This document shows, piece by piece, positions 19,836 to 29,684 of a stretch of DNA of 64,000 bases. This DNA is from Heterostelium multicystogenum. Taxonomy: Eukaryota; Evosea; Eumycetozoa; Acytosteliales; Acytosteliaceae. Numbering within the stretch: position 1 is the first letter of the stretch; each line of letters opens with the position of its first letter. The position numbers and the translations under genes were made by a program. A model generated the notes under the pieces. The model did not search any database. It saw nothing but the letters and a program-made list of their open reading frames with translations, and had not been told where the DNA came from. The stretch covers positions 1-64,000 of the forward strand of contig RCNN01000176.1 in assembly GCA_003667245.1 (NCBI GenBank). The letters run 5' to 3'.

Positions 19836-20233
19836 GCATACCTCTTCACTGGGAAATGGTTGGGTGTTCGTCTTTCTTGCGCATTAAGGCGCGGGCTGTT
19901 TTTGGGCGCGCCGGGGATGTTGGAGTCATCGCCTTTATTGATCGAGGGCGAAGTGGCACCTGGGCCCATTTTGCCGTTGGGCACCGCACCGCTGTTGCGA
20001 TTGGTGTCGTCGCCCTGGGTGCGTGGGTCCCTGCTGTTGTCGATGATGGCGCCGCCGTTGGTGTCCATGCCGGTACCCATCGAGTCCTTCGACTCCTGGG
20101 CGGCCGGGTTGGGCGGGCTGCCGACAGGGTCGGTCGGGCCGGTGCTGGAACCTGTGGAGGCGGCAAAGCTGCTCAGCGAAACAGCAGACAGCAAACCGGT
20201 GAGGGCGAGGGCGGCAAATTTGGAAGTCGTCAT
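19832..20233 (-). CDS. Secreted hypothetical protein
   Basis: 133 residues. MTTSKFAALALTGLLSAVSLSSFA is a standard signal peptide with cleavage after SFA. The mature part is short and disordered: rich in Gly, Pro, Ser, Asn and Asp, with no Cys. No domain is recognised; such proteins are common in Pseudomonas periplasms. Its stop overlaps the next start (ATGA at 19835-19832), so the two are translationally coupled. Confidence 0.65.
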   Translation of the reverse strand: MTTSKFAALALTGLLSAVSLSSFAASTGSSTGPTDPVGSPPNPAAQESKDSMGTGMDTNGGAIIDNSRDPRTQGDDTNRNSGAVPNGKMGPGATSPSINKGDDSNIPGAPKNSPRLNAQERRTPNHFPVKRYA

Positions 20234-20318
20234 GATGGTGTCTCCATATGATTAATGTCCTTACCTGATATTGGTCCGCCCCCGTTTGTGATTCGTGCCT
20301 CGATACCGACGAACGGTC

Positions 20319-21511
20319 TTAGGTCGCTTGTAAGATTTTGTGTGACGAGATTCGGCGCCAGATCAACCGCGCCACCGTGATCAGCCAATTGAGCAGCGCC
20401 ACCGCCAGTACGCTCATCAACAGGGTCGGCATGCCGTATTCGACGATGACCTTGCCCGCCAGCAGCGGGAAACCGAACACCCGATAAAGTACGCCAGGCT
20501 GAACAGCAGCAACGCCTGGGAGGTGGTGCCAGCGGGTGCCTCGTTCGCAGCCAAACCATTGATCACCGAATACGTCAGGCCGTAACCCACGCCCAGGGTG
20601 ACGGCCGCCAGCAGGTAGCTGTAGTTGCCGCTGACCCTGAACCCGAACAGGAAAATCGACACCAGCATCAACCCCGACAACACACACGCCGCCCAATACG
20701 GATCACGCTTGACCACGATGCCGGCGATCAGCAGGCGGCTGGTAATCGCCGCACTCATGAAGCCCAGGAAGAACAGCGAATAGTCCAGCCCGTGCAACGC
20801 CGCGTAGCTGGTCTGGAAACTCGACAGCCGCCAAACACGCAACCGCCGAGGCCCACCATGATGATCGCGAACACCGCTTTCGATGACAGCACCTGGCGCG
20901 TGGCCGACCAGGAAATCTTCGACACCGGCGCAGTGTGTTTGACTGAGGGCGCGACCCAGCCGCCAGAAAATCAACACGCCCGCCAGGCTCGCCAGCGCCG
21001 CGATAAAAAATGCCGCCGTCAGCGAAACATCCAGCGCACTTGCCGCCCGTCCCAGCAACGGCCCGGAGCCGATCCCGGTCATCATGCTGCCCGACAGCAG
21101 GGCGAAATATTTGGCCCGCTGTGCCGGCTCCACCAGCATCGCGACGATGATCGGCCCCAGCGTATAGAACACGCCCCAGCCCAACCCCAACGACAAGCCA
21201 AAAAGCATCAAGCCCTCGCCGAATCCCGGTGTCAGCGCAAAGCCCAGGCACGCCACCACCAGCAACAGGCCGAGCAGGGCGATCGATCTGGCGGCCCCCA
21301 ACAGGTCGGCCAGATGCCCGGAAACCAGCACCGCCACAAAGGTGCTGAGCATCGCCATGGAGATCACGCTGCCGGCGTCGTGTTCGTTGCCGCCGCGCGA
21401 ATGGATCAGCAGCGACAGCAAGAATGTCGAGCCATAGGACAGGGAAAGCAGGTAGCTGGCGAGGCAGAAAAGGGCGAACAGTTTTCCGCCGACCGCAGGT
21501 GAGGCGTGCAT
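20319..21511 (-). CDS. MFS transporter (frameshifts)
   Basis: Major facilitator of about 395 residues with 12 predicted membrane segments. The TM1 region is FALFCLASYLLSLSYGSTFLL; the loop 2-3 motif is GHLADLLGAARSI. The open frame from 21511 to about 20417 hides a wrong-frame stretch near 20930-20830, where the other frame gives the genuine VFAIIMVGLGGCVFGGLSSFQ segment; the last part (PLLAGKVIVEYGMPTLL...ILQAT) is reached after another slip near 20485. The substrate cannot be told. Confidence 0.82.
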
Positions 21512-21597
21512 GGGGGAGCCTTGCGTCTGTTGGATTTATGCCCAACTTTTTACCATGCACGGCACGTGGGATTGTTCTGTGGTTCGCGGTGCTTGCG

Positions 21598-22257
21598 TTA
21601 GCCCGCAGCGGAGTATGGTGTCCCGATTTCTTCGATGAACAGATCCATGAATCCCTTCAGCCGTTCATGGCGCGCCAGGGCCATGCGTTGCCCCGTCGGC
21701 GTCTGAAATCCGCCCGCCAGATGCAGCAGCTTGGTCTGGAAATGATCGAGGCAAAAGCGCTTGTCGTCGTACTCGCGATGCTGCGCCGTTGGGTCAGCCG
21801 GGTCATACAGCCCGCTGCCCATGCGCCCGGCGATGTAAAATGTGCGGGCCACGCCGATCATGCCGAGGGAGTCCAAACGGTCGGCATCCTGCATGATCTT
21901 TGCCTCGAGCGTCACCGGAATAAGGCCCGCCGAAAAGCTGTGGGTCTCGATGGCGTGGGTCACCGCTGCAATCTTCCCGGGCTGCCACGCCAGCCCCTGC
22001 AAAATCTCCCCGGCCTTGTCCGCCGCCAATGTTGAGGCCTTGGAACGCAACGGCGAATTCTTCTCCACCGCGACGCAGTCATGGAGCAGCACCGCCGCCA
22101 GCAGCACCTCCAGATCGCCACCTTCCTCTGCCTGGATCGACCGCACGTTGTGCCACACCCGTTGCAAGTGGGACAGGTCGTGGGCGCCGTCTTCCGAAGG
22201 CTCAAGGGCGTGAGGCAATAACGTCGCGGCGAGGTCGGTCAAGGGCGTGAAGGGCAT
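21598..22257 (-). CDS. HD-domain phosphohydrolase
   Basis: Intact, 219 residues from ATG 22257 (TTG 22269 is an alternative). The HD metal site is complete: DLSHLQRVWHN (His), LLHDCVAVEKNS (HD) and DADRLDSLGMIGVARTF (Asp). This is the YedJ/YpgQ-like group of HD phosphohydrolases, which act on nucleotides; the natural substrate is not established. It is convergent with nothing and divergent from the GNAT gene at 22371. Confidence 0.87.
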   Translation of the reverse strand: MPFTPLTDLAATLLPHALEPSEDGAHDLSHLQRVWHNVRSIQAEEGGDLEVLLAAVLLHDCVAVEKNSPLRSKASTLAADKAGEILQGLAWQPGKIAAVTHAIETHSFSAGLIPVTLEAKIMQDADRLDSLGMIGVARTFYIAGRMGSGLYDPADPTAQHREYDDKRFCLDHFQTKLLHLAGGFQTPTGQRMALARHERLKGFMDLFIEEIGTPYSAAG

Positions 22258-22370
22258 GGGGATTCTCAAAGGTCGATGGCCTGCAGGTTAGCCGCGAATC
22301 AAAATTGCACTGCAATCGGTCATTAAAGCGCCTTAGTATGTGTGCTTTATTTCCCTGACAAGGCCTGCCC

Positions 22371-22850
22371 ATGACCATCGAGATTCGCCCCGCCGTGCCC
22401 AGCGATGCTGCGCAGATCCTGACCTTCATCACCGAGCTTGCCGACTATGAAAAAGCCCGGCACGAAGTGATCGCCAGCGTGGTGGACATCGAGCGCAGCC
22501 TGTTCAGTGAAGGTGCCACCGCCCACGGCCTGATCTGCCTGCGCGACGGTTTGCCGATCGGCTTTGCGGTGTTCTTTTTCAGCTATTCCACGTGGCTGGG
22601 CAGCAACTGCCTGTACCTCGAAGACCTGTACATCAACCCCGAGCAACGCGGTGGCGGGGCGGGCAAGAAATTGCTGCGCCACCTGGCGAAAATCGCCTGT
22701 GACAACGGCTGCGGGCGTTTCGAGTGGAGCGTGCTGGACTGGAACGAGCCGGCCATCGCGTTCTACAAATCCATCGGTGCCCAGCCCCAGGAAGAGTGGG
22801 TACGCTACCGCATGGAAGGCGACGCCCTCAGGGATTTCGCACAGGGTTAA
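22371..22850 (+). CDS. GNAT-family N-acetyltransferase (diamine acetyltransferase-like)
   Basis: Intact 159-residue GNAT. The acetyl-CoA loop is in LYLEDLYINPEQRGGGAGKKLLRHLAKIA near 22610-22690, with NPEQRGGGAGKKLL matching motif A (Q/RxxGxG/A); WNEPAIAFYKSIGAQPQEEW is motif B. The LEDLYI segment is typical of spermidine/diamine acetyltransferase-like members, so polyamines or amino-compounds are likely acceptors, though this is not proven. A terminator follows at 22864. Confidence 0.88.
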   Translation: MTIEIRPAVPSDAAQILTFITELADYEKARHEVIASVVDIERSLFSEGATAHGLICLRDGLPIGFAVFFFSYSTWLGSNCLYLEDLYINPEQRGGGAGKKLLRHLAKIACDNGCGRFEWSVLDWNEPAIAFYKSIGAQPQEEWVRYRMEGDALRDFAQG

Positions 22851-22863
22851 GTGTGCATAAAGG

Positions 22864-22888
22864 ACCGGCTTTTAAAGCCGGTTTTTTT
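22864..22888 (+). terminator. Rho-independent terminator after the GNAT gene
   Basis: ACCGGCTTT / AAAGCCGGT stem with almost no loop, followed by seven T. Confidence 0.88.
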
Positions 22889-22999
22889 ATATATTTGCTC
22901 ACTATATGGGATGATAATTTATATATTGAGATGTTCCGGTTTCTGGGTTTATAGTCTTGCGCATCAGCACTCACTACCAAAAACAAAACAGGTGAAGCG

Positions 23000-23820
23000 A
23001 TGCAGGCACAACCGTTGTCGTTACCTCCGGTGCCCGAGCCGACTTACGGCGAGCGACTGAAGAACAAAGTCGTGGTCATCACCGGTGCCGCCCAAGGCAT
23101 TGGCGAGGCTATCGTCGCCTGCTTCCAGGCTCAGCAGGCGCGCCTGGTGATCGGTGATATCCAGGGCGAGAAGGTCGAGCAGGTCGCCGCCCACTGGCGC
23201 GAACACGGCGCCGAGATCTACGCACAACCTGTCGACATCACTTCCAAGGATCAATGGCGCGCCCTGGTGGACGTAGCTATCGAACGCTTTGGCCGCGTCG
23301 ATGTGCTGGTCAATTGCGCCGGCGTCAACGTGTTCCGCGACCCGCTGGAAATGACCGACGAAGACTGGCGCCGCTGCTTCGCCATCGACCTCGACGGCGC
23401 CTGGTACGGCTGCCGTACCGTGTTGCCGCACATGATCGAGCAAGGCATCGGCAACATCATCAACATCGCCTCCACCCACTCCAGCCACATCATTCCCGGC
23501 TGCTTCCCGTACCCGGTGGCCAAGCACGGCTTGCTCGGGCTGACCCGCGCGCTGGCATCGAATACGCGCCCAAGGGCATCCGCGTAAATGCCATCGCGCC
23601 GGGCTATATCGAAACCCAACTCAACGTCGATTACTGGAACGGCTTTGCCGACCCGCACGCCGAGCGCCAGCGTGCCTTCGACCTGCACCCGCCCAAGCGC
23701 ATCGGCCAGCCGATTGAAGTGGCGATGACGGCACTGTTTCTTGCGACCGATGAGGCGCCCTTTATCAATGCCACCTGCCTGATGATCGATGGTGGGCGGT
23801 CGGTGATGTACCACGATTAA
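23000..23820 (+). CDS. SDR-family sugar (aldose) dehydrogenase candidate (one frameshift)
   Basis: Classical SDR, 272 residues after repair. TGAAQGIGEAI is the NAD(P) glycine motif, NCAGVN follows, and the Ser...Tyr-x3-Lys site lies in IASTHSSHIIPGCFPYPVAKHG; the C-terminus is CLMIDGGRSVMYHD. A missing G near 23555 breaks the frame. It directly precedes araFGH-type transport genes, so oxidation of an imported aldose such as arabinose, galactose or fucose at C1 is the natural inference. No lactonase or dehydratase gene is nearby. Confidence 0.82.
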
Positions 23821-23851
23821 AACTTTTCCAAATAACAAGAAGAGGTGGTTC

Positions 23852-24833
23852 ATGCTCAAGAAAACACTAGGCACCCTTGCCCTCACGATGGCGCTCAGCG
23901 GCCTGGCCTCTGCCGAAGAAGTAAAGATCGGCTTCCTGGTCAAGCAGGCGGAAGAGCCCTGGTTCCAGACCGAATGGGCCTTCGCTGAAAAAGCCGGCAA
24001 GGACCATGGTTTCACCGTGATCAAGATCGCCGTGCCCGACGGCGAGAAAACCCTGTCCGCCATCGATACCCTGGCCGCCAACGGCGCCAAGGGTTTCGTG
24101 ATCTGCCCGCCGGACGTGTCCCTGGGCCCTGCGATCATGGCCAAGGCCAAGCTGAATAACCTCAAAGTGCTGGCGGTAGACGACCGCTTCGTCGACGCCA
24201 AGGGCAAGCCCATGGAAGACGTGCCTTACGTCGGCCTGGACGCCTACAAGATCGGCCAGAAACAAGGCGAAGCCATGGCCACCGAAGCCAAGCATCGCAA
24301 CTGGGACTGGAAGGACACCTACGCCGTCATCAATACCTTCGACGAGCTGGAAAACCGGCAAGAAGCGCACCGACGGTTCGGTAGAAGGCCTCAAGGCCGC
24401 CGGCCTGCCGGTTGACCATATCCTGTTCACCGCGCAGAAAACCCTCGACGTGCCGGGCGCCATGGACTCCACCAACTCGGCCCTGGTGAAACTGCCCAGC
24501 GGCGCGAAAAACCTGCTGATTGGCGGCATGAACGACAGCACCGTACTGGGCGGCGTACGCGCCACCGAAAGCGCCGGCTTCAAGGCCACAAACGTGATTG
24601 GCGTGGGCATCAACGGCACCGACGCCATCGAAGAACTGAAGAAATCCGACACCGGTTTCTACGGCTCGATGCTGCTCAGCCCCGATGCGTCCGGCTATAA
24701 AACTGCGACCTCGATGTTCGAGTGGGTGACCAAAGGCACTGAGCCTGCCAAGTTCACCGCACTGGATAACGTGACCCTGATCACCCGCGCCAACTTCAAG
24801 GAAGAGTTGAGCAAGATCGGTCTGTGGAAATGA
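23852..24833 (+). CDS. araF: L-arabinose-type periplasmic binding protein AraF (one frameshift)
   Basis: Sugar-binding protein, about 326 residues. MLKKTLGTLALTMALSGLASA is the signal peptide; the mature protein starts EEVKIGFLVKQAEEPWFQTEW, then FTVIKIAVPDGEKTLSAID and GMNDSTVLGGVRATE, all close to E. coli AraF. An extra A near 24354 shifts the frame at residue 168. The stop overlaps the araG start (ATGA at 24830-24833). Galactose and fucose are other possible ligands of this group. Confidence 0.9.
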
Positions 24834-26337
24834 ACAGCGCCGCTGCAGAGAGCCTGCGCTTCAACGGCATCGGCAAGGAGTTTCCCGGGGTGAAGGCCCT
24901 GGCGCAGATCAGCTTCGAAGCGCGGCCCCATTCGGTGCATGCGCTGATGGGCGAGAACGGCGCGGGCAAGTCGACCTTGCTGAAAATCCTCGGCGGTTTT
25001 TATCCGCCCAACAGCGGCAGCTTGCAGTTGGGCGAACGCAGCGTGAGTTTCAAGTCGGCGGCCGACAGCATCGCCAGCGGCATCGCAGTGATTCACCAGG
25101 AGCTGCAACTGGTGCCGGAAATGACCGTCGCCGAGAACCTGCTGCTGGGGCATATGCCGTCGCGCTTTGGCGTGGTCAATCGCGGGGCGATGGTGCGCAA
25201 GGCACGGGAACTGCTCAATGGCCTGGCGGATGAAATCGATCCGAACATGCGCCTGGGCAGCCTGTCCCTCGGCCAGCGGCAACTGGTGGAAATCGCCAAG
25301 GCCATGTCGCGCAACGCCCATGTGATTGCGTTCGACGAACCCACCAGCAGCCTCTCGGCCCGTGAGATCGAGCGGCTGATGGTGATCATCGCCCGACTGC
25401 GGGATGAAGGCCGGGTGATCCTCTACGTGTCGCACCGCATGGAAGAAGTGTTCCGTATCTGCGATGCGGTGACGGTGTTCAAGGACGGGCGCTTCGTGCG
25501 CACGTTCGAGGACATGACGCAGTTGAACGTCGACCAACTGGTCAACTGCATGGTCGGGCGCGATATCCAGGATATCTACGACTACAGGCCGCGCGAGCAC
25601 TGCGGTGAAGCGCTGCGAGTCGAAGGTTTGCTCGGGCCGGGGTTGCAGGAACCGGTGAGCCTGCAGGTGAACAAGGGCGAGATTCTCGGGCTGTTCGGCC
25701 TGGTGGGGGCCGGGCGCACAGAGTTGTTGCGCCTGCTCGCCGGACTGTCCCGCAGCACCCAGGGGACTCTGGTGCTGCATGGCCAGGCGCAGACGTTCAA
25801 GACACCACGGGATGCGATTGCGGCGGGGGTGTTGCTCTGCCCCGAGGACCGCAAGAAGGAAGGCATCGTGCCCCGCGCGAGTGTTGCGGAGAACATCAAT
25901 ATCAGTGCGCGGCGTGACCATGCGCGCTTCGGCTGGCTGATCCAGGGCGGCTGGGAACGCACCAACGCCCAGCGGCAGATCAGCGCGCTGAACGTGCGCA
26001 CGCCGTCGGCGGACCAGCCGATTCTGTTCCTGTCGGGCGGCAATCAGCAGAAGGCGATTCTCGGCCGCTGGTTGTCGATGCCGATGAAAGTGTTGCTGCT
26101 GGACGAGCCGACCCGCGGCATTGATATCGGTGCGAAATCGGAGATCTACCAGATCATTCATAACCTGGCGGCCAGTGGCATCGCGGTGATCGTGGTGTCC
26201 AGCGACCTGATGGAAGTGATGGGCATCTCCGACCGCATCCTGGTGATGAGCGAAGGCGCCCTGACCGGCGAATTGACCCGCGATCAAGCGGACGAAGCAC
26301 GGCTGCTGCAACTGGCTCTTCCGCGTACGCGGACTGA
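24830..26337 (+). CDS. araG: Arabinose-type ABC importer ATPase AraG (end uncertain)
   Basis: Duplicated ABC ATPase of sugar importers. First domain: P-loop GENGAGKSTLLK near residues 45-56, signature LSLGQRQLVEIAKAMS, Walker B HVIAFDEPTSS. Second: FGLVGAGRTELLR (degenerate), LSGGNQQKAILGRWL, KVLLLDEPTRGID. Translation is coupled to araF. The open frame runs straight on through the permease; a one-base change near 26300-26330 would instead stop it at TGA 26335-26337. AraH has its own ribosome binding site, so an artefactual fusion is more likely than a real one. Confidence 0.9.
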
Positions 26338-26353
26338 AGAATACGAGGTGGGT

Positions 26354-27320
26354 ATGTCACAGGTAAAAACTGCAAGAAGCTTCTGGCCGGGGTTCAACCA
26401 GCGCAAGTTTCTCGATGATTGGGTCATGCTGCTGGCGGCCTTGAGCATCTTTGTGCTCAGCGCCATCTTCATCGACAACTTCCTCTCGCCGCTGAACATG
26501 CGTGGCCTGGGTCTGGCGATTTCCACTGTGGGGATTGCGGCCTGCACCATGCTGTTTTGCCTGGCGTCGGGGCACTTCGACTTGTCGGTGGGTTCGGTGA
26601 TCGCCTGTTCGGGCGTGGTGGCGGGGATCGTGATTCGCGACACCGACAGCGTGTTCTTCGGCGTGTCGGCGGCGTTGGCCATGGGCCTGGTGGTGGGACT
26701 GATCAACGGCATCGTGATCGCCAAGCTGCGGATCAACGCGTTGATCACGACGCTGGCGACGATGCAGATCGTGCGTGGGCTGGCGTATATCTTTTCCAAC
26801 GGCAAGGCGGTCGGCGTGATGGACGAAAACTTCTTCGTCTTTGGTAACGGCCAGCTGTTTGGCGTGCCGGTGCCAATCGTCATCACCGTGCTGTGCTTTT
26901 GTGTTTTTTGGCTGGTTGCTGAACTACACCACCTACGGGCGCAACACCATGGCCATCGTGGCAACCAGGAAGCGGCGCTGTTGGCAGGGGTGAATGTCGA
27001 TCGCACCAAGATCATCATCTTTGCCGTGCACGGCGTGATCGGCGCGGTTGGCCGGGGTGATCCTGGCGTCGCGGATGACCTCGGGGCAACCGATGATTGG
27101 CCAGGGGTTCGAGCTGACGGTGATCTCGGCGTGCGTGCTGGGCGGGGTGTCGCTGAGCGGCGGGATCGGGATGATCCGGCATGTGATTGCCGGGGTGCTG
27201 ATTCTGGCGATCATCGAAAACGCGATGAACCTGAAGAACATCGACACCTTCTACCAATACGTGATTCGCGGCTCGATCCTGTTGCTGGCGGTGATTATCG
27301 ACCGCATGAAACAGCGATAA
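26354..27320 (+). CDS. araH: Arabinose-type ABC importer permease AraH (frameshifts)
   Basis: BPD_transp_2-family inner-membrane permease, about 322 residues with 8-10 membrane segments. ATG 26354 (MSQVKTARSFWPGF) follows GAGGTGGG at 26345-26352. Typical segments: LASGHFDLSVGSVIACSGVVAG, LITTLATMQIVRGLAYIFSNGKAVG, and the coupling-helix region LAGVNVDRTKI; it ends IIDRMKQR. An extra T near 26912 breaks the frame, with further slips near 26965 and 27045. It forms one importer with AraF and AraG. Confidence 0.9.
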
Positions 27321-27338
27321 AAAGGGCGCCACACGACC

Positions 27339-27435
27339 AATGTGGGAGCGGGCTTGCTCGCGAAAACGGTGTGTCAGTCAGCGTATGCATTAACTGGAAA
27401 AACCGCCTTCGCGAGCAAGCCCGCTCCCACATTTT
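27339..27435. repeat. REP doublet (GTGGGAGCGGGCTTGCTCGCGAA type)
   Basis: Arms AATGTGGGAGCGGGCTTGCTC... and ...GCGAGCAAGCCCGCTCCCAC facing each other across about 45 bp, between araH and the IclR gene. Confidence 0.92.
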
Positions 27436-27506
27436 GATCTCCTCTGTTTTGCTGGTCCGCATTTGCCATAATGCTCGCCGTTTTCGTACTTCCCAATAGG
27501 CCCGAT

Positions 27507-28310
27507 ATGCAGGAAAACGCCCAAACTCCCGTCAAAGAAGCCGCGCCCACCGGCACTCAAACCCTGCTTCGTGGCCTGGGCGTGGTGCAGGCAGTGGCGG
27601 CCGGTGCGCGGGATCTGAAGGAAATCGCCAAGCGCATCGGCACCACCCGCAGCACCACTCACCGCCTGGCCAGTTGCCTGGTGGAAGAACGCTACCTGCG
27701 CGTAGTGCCGCAAGTCGGTTATCTGCTGGGCCCCAAATTGATCGAGCTGGGTTTCCAGGCCCGTGAAGAACTGCCTTTGGTCAGCCTGGCAGTGCCGTAT
27801 CTGGACGAGTTGTCGGCGTTGACCGGCGATACCATCCACCTGGCTATTCGCGAATACGACGACGTGCTGTACCTGCACAAGAACCCTGCCGCAACGGCCC
27901 GGAAATGCGCTCGCGCGTCGGCCATCGCATGCCGCTGGCGCGCACCGGGATCGGCAAGGCGTTGTTGCTGGATGACAGCGTGGAAGAGTGGCAGCGCCTG
28001 TATCAGGTCAGCCTGCCGACGGGCGGGAAGAATCTGCAGTGGGCCGCAGCACCCCGAGCAATCCTGGGCGCAGTTTGAACAGCGCATGCAGGAATACGTG
28101 GCGGGCGGTTATGCGTTCGACCTGGAAGACAACGAACCGTCGATCCGTTGTGTCGCGGCACCGGTGCGCGATGCCAGCCGGCGAATCGTCGCCGGCATCA
28201 GCATCGCCAGTACCGTGCCCTACATGCCGCTGGAGAAAATGGCCGAGCTGATCCCCGTGATCAGACAGGTCGCAGCACGGCTGTCAGCGGAGTTGGGCGC
28301 GAAGGCCTGA
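27507..28310 (+). CDS. IclR-family regulator (two compensating frameshifts)
   Basis: About 267 residues. N-terminal winged helix: GTQTLLRGLGVVQAVAAGARDLKEIAKRIGTTRSTTHRLASCLVEERYLR; C-terminal IclR effector domain with LSALTGDTIHLAIREYDDVLYLHK and AAPVRDASRRIVAGISIASTVPYM. Between about 27890 and 28045 the open frame reads nonsense; the other frame gives EMRSRVGHRMPLARTGIGKALLL, a conserved IclR block, so two errors cancel. By position it is the likely regulator of the sugar dehydrogenase/araFGH operon. Confidence 0.87.
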   Translation: MQENAQTPVKEAAPTGTQTLLRGLGVVQAVAAGARDLKEIAKRIGTTRSTTHRLASCLVEERYLRVVPQVGYLLGPKLIELGFQAREELPLVSLAVPYLDELSALTGDTIHLAIREYDDVLYLHKNPAATARKCARASAIACRWRAPGSARRCCWMTAWKSGSACIRSACRRAGRICSGPQHPEQSWAQFEQRMQEYVAGGYAFDLEDNEPSIRCVAAPVRDASRRIVAGISIASTVPYMPLEKMAELIPVIRQVAARLSAELGAKA

Positions 28311-28318
28311 TCAGGCCG

Positions 28319-28443
28319 TGATCGTTCCCACGCTCCGCGTGGGAATGCCGCTTCGGACGCTCCGCGTCCAGCACTTGAGCCCTGCGCAACGGTGACGCAG
28401 AGCGTCACGGCATGCGTTCCCACGCAGAGCGTGGGAACGATCT
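28319..28443. repeat. Long inverted repeat (GATCGTTCCCACGCTC type)
   Basis: GTGATCGTTCCCACGCTCCG at the left and its inverted, imperfect counterpart (GCAGAGCGTGGGAACGATC) at the right flank internal GACGCTCCGCGTCC and GTGACGCAGAGCGTCAC hairpins. A second class of dispersed Pseudomonas repeat, at the convergent ends of the IclR and alcohol dehydrogenase genes. Confidence 0.85.
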
Positions 28444-28446
28444 TGG

Positions 28447-29503
28447 TCAGGCCTTGAGGGTCGCCATGTCGATCACGAAGCGGTACTTCACATCACCGGC
28501 AATCATGCGGGTGTAGGCTTCGTTGATCTGGCGGATGTCGAGCATCTCGATGTCGCAGGTGATGCCGTGCTCGGCGCAGAAATCCAGGACTTCCTGGGTT
28601 TCGGCAATCCCACCGATCAACGAACCGGCCAGCACTTTGCGGCCCAGCACCAGCTTGGCAGCGTTGACGGGCGGGTCGACCGGCTCGATCAAACCTACCA
28701 GGATGTGCACGCCGTCAAAGCGCAGTACGTCGAGGTAGGGATTCAAGTCGTGCTGCACCGGGATGGTGTCCAGCAGGAAGTCGAAAATGCCCGGCAGCGG
28801 CTTTCATCTGGGCTTCGTCGGTGGACACGATCACGTGGTCGGCGCCCTGGCGACGGCCTTCTTCAGCCTTGCTCGCGGAGCGGGTGAACAGCGTCACTTC
28901 CGCGCCCATGGCCTTGGCGAACTTGATGCCCATATGGCCCAAACCGCCCATGCCCAGAACGCCAACCTTGTCGCCAGCCTTCACGCCGTAGTGCTTGAGC
29001 GGCGAGTAAGTGGTGATGCCGGCACAGAGGATTCGGCGCGGCGCTGGCCAGGTCGAGCTTGGCCGGGATCTTCACCACGAAAGTGCTCGCTGACCACGAT
29101 GCTGTCGGAGTAGCCGCCCATGGTGTTGCTGCCATCGACCCGGTCTGGCGTGGCGTAGGTCATGGTCGGGCCTTCGAGGCAGTATTGCTCGAGGTCGGCG
29201 TGGCAGGCGTCGCAGTGACGGCAGGAGTCGACCATGGCAGCCAACACCCACCAGGTCGCCGACTTTGTGCGCGGTGACGCTGGCGCCGACGGCGGTGACT
29301 TTACCGACGATCTCGTGGCCCGGCATCAGCGGGTACACGGCGATGCCCCATTCGTTGCGTGCCTGGTGGATGTCGGAGTGGCAGACGCCGCAGTAGAGAA
29401 TTTCGATCGCCACGTCATCGGCGCGCGGGCTACGGCGTTCGAAGGACATGGGGGCGAGGGGAGTGGTGGCCGATTGAGCGGCATAACCGATGGCGGTGTA
29501 CAT
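28447..29503 (-). CDS. Zinc-dependent NAD(P) alcohol dehydrogenase (YahK/CAD type; frameshifts)
   Basis: About 350 residues. Catalytic zinc ligands: CGVCHSDIHQARNEWG (Cys) and GHEIVGKVTAVG (His-Glu); structural zinc: CRHCDACHADLEQYC; Rossmann motif VLGMGGLGHMGIKFAKAMG. This is the cinnamyl alcohol dehydrogenase-like group that reduces aldehydes with NADPH (YahK). Starts at ATG 29503 (MYTAIGYAAQS); the open frame extends further upstream without family similarity. Frame breaks near 29225, 29085, 29035 and 28795. It is divergent from an AraC regulator 181 bp away, its probable activator. Confidence 0.88.
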
Positions 29504-29684
29504 GGAGAAACCTCGCAGGTGCAGTAACAGGTGAGGTGGCGCATTCTCCGCGCCGTGCCTGGGTGCGGCCATGGCGATTGCTCCGAGTCTCATGCCTATT
29601 CGTCCGGGAGTGCACCTGGATTGGATCGTTGTGGCGCCAGACCTGCGATGATGGTCTCATCCCCTTTTTCGCGAAGTTTTTGCC

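Noticed and set aside
24695..26311. 538-codon open frame on the minus strand
   Set aside because: It is antisense to araG; the His/Gln-rich composition is the usual mirror of a high-GC gene.
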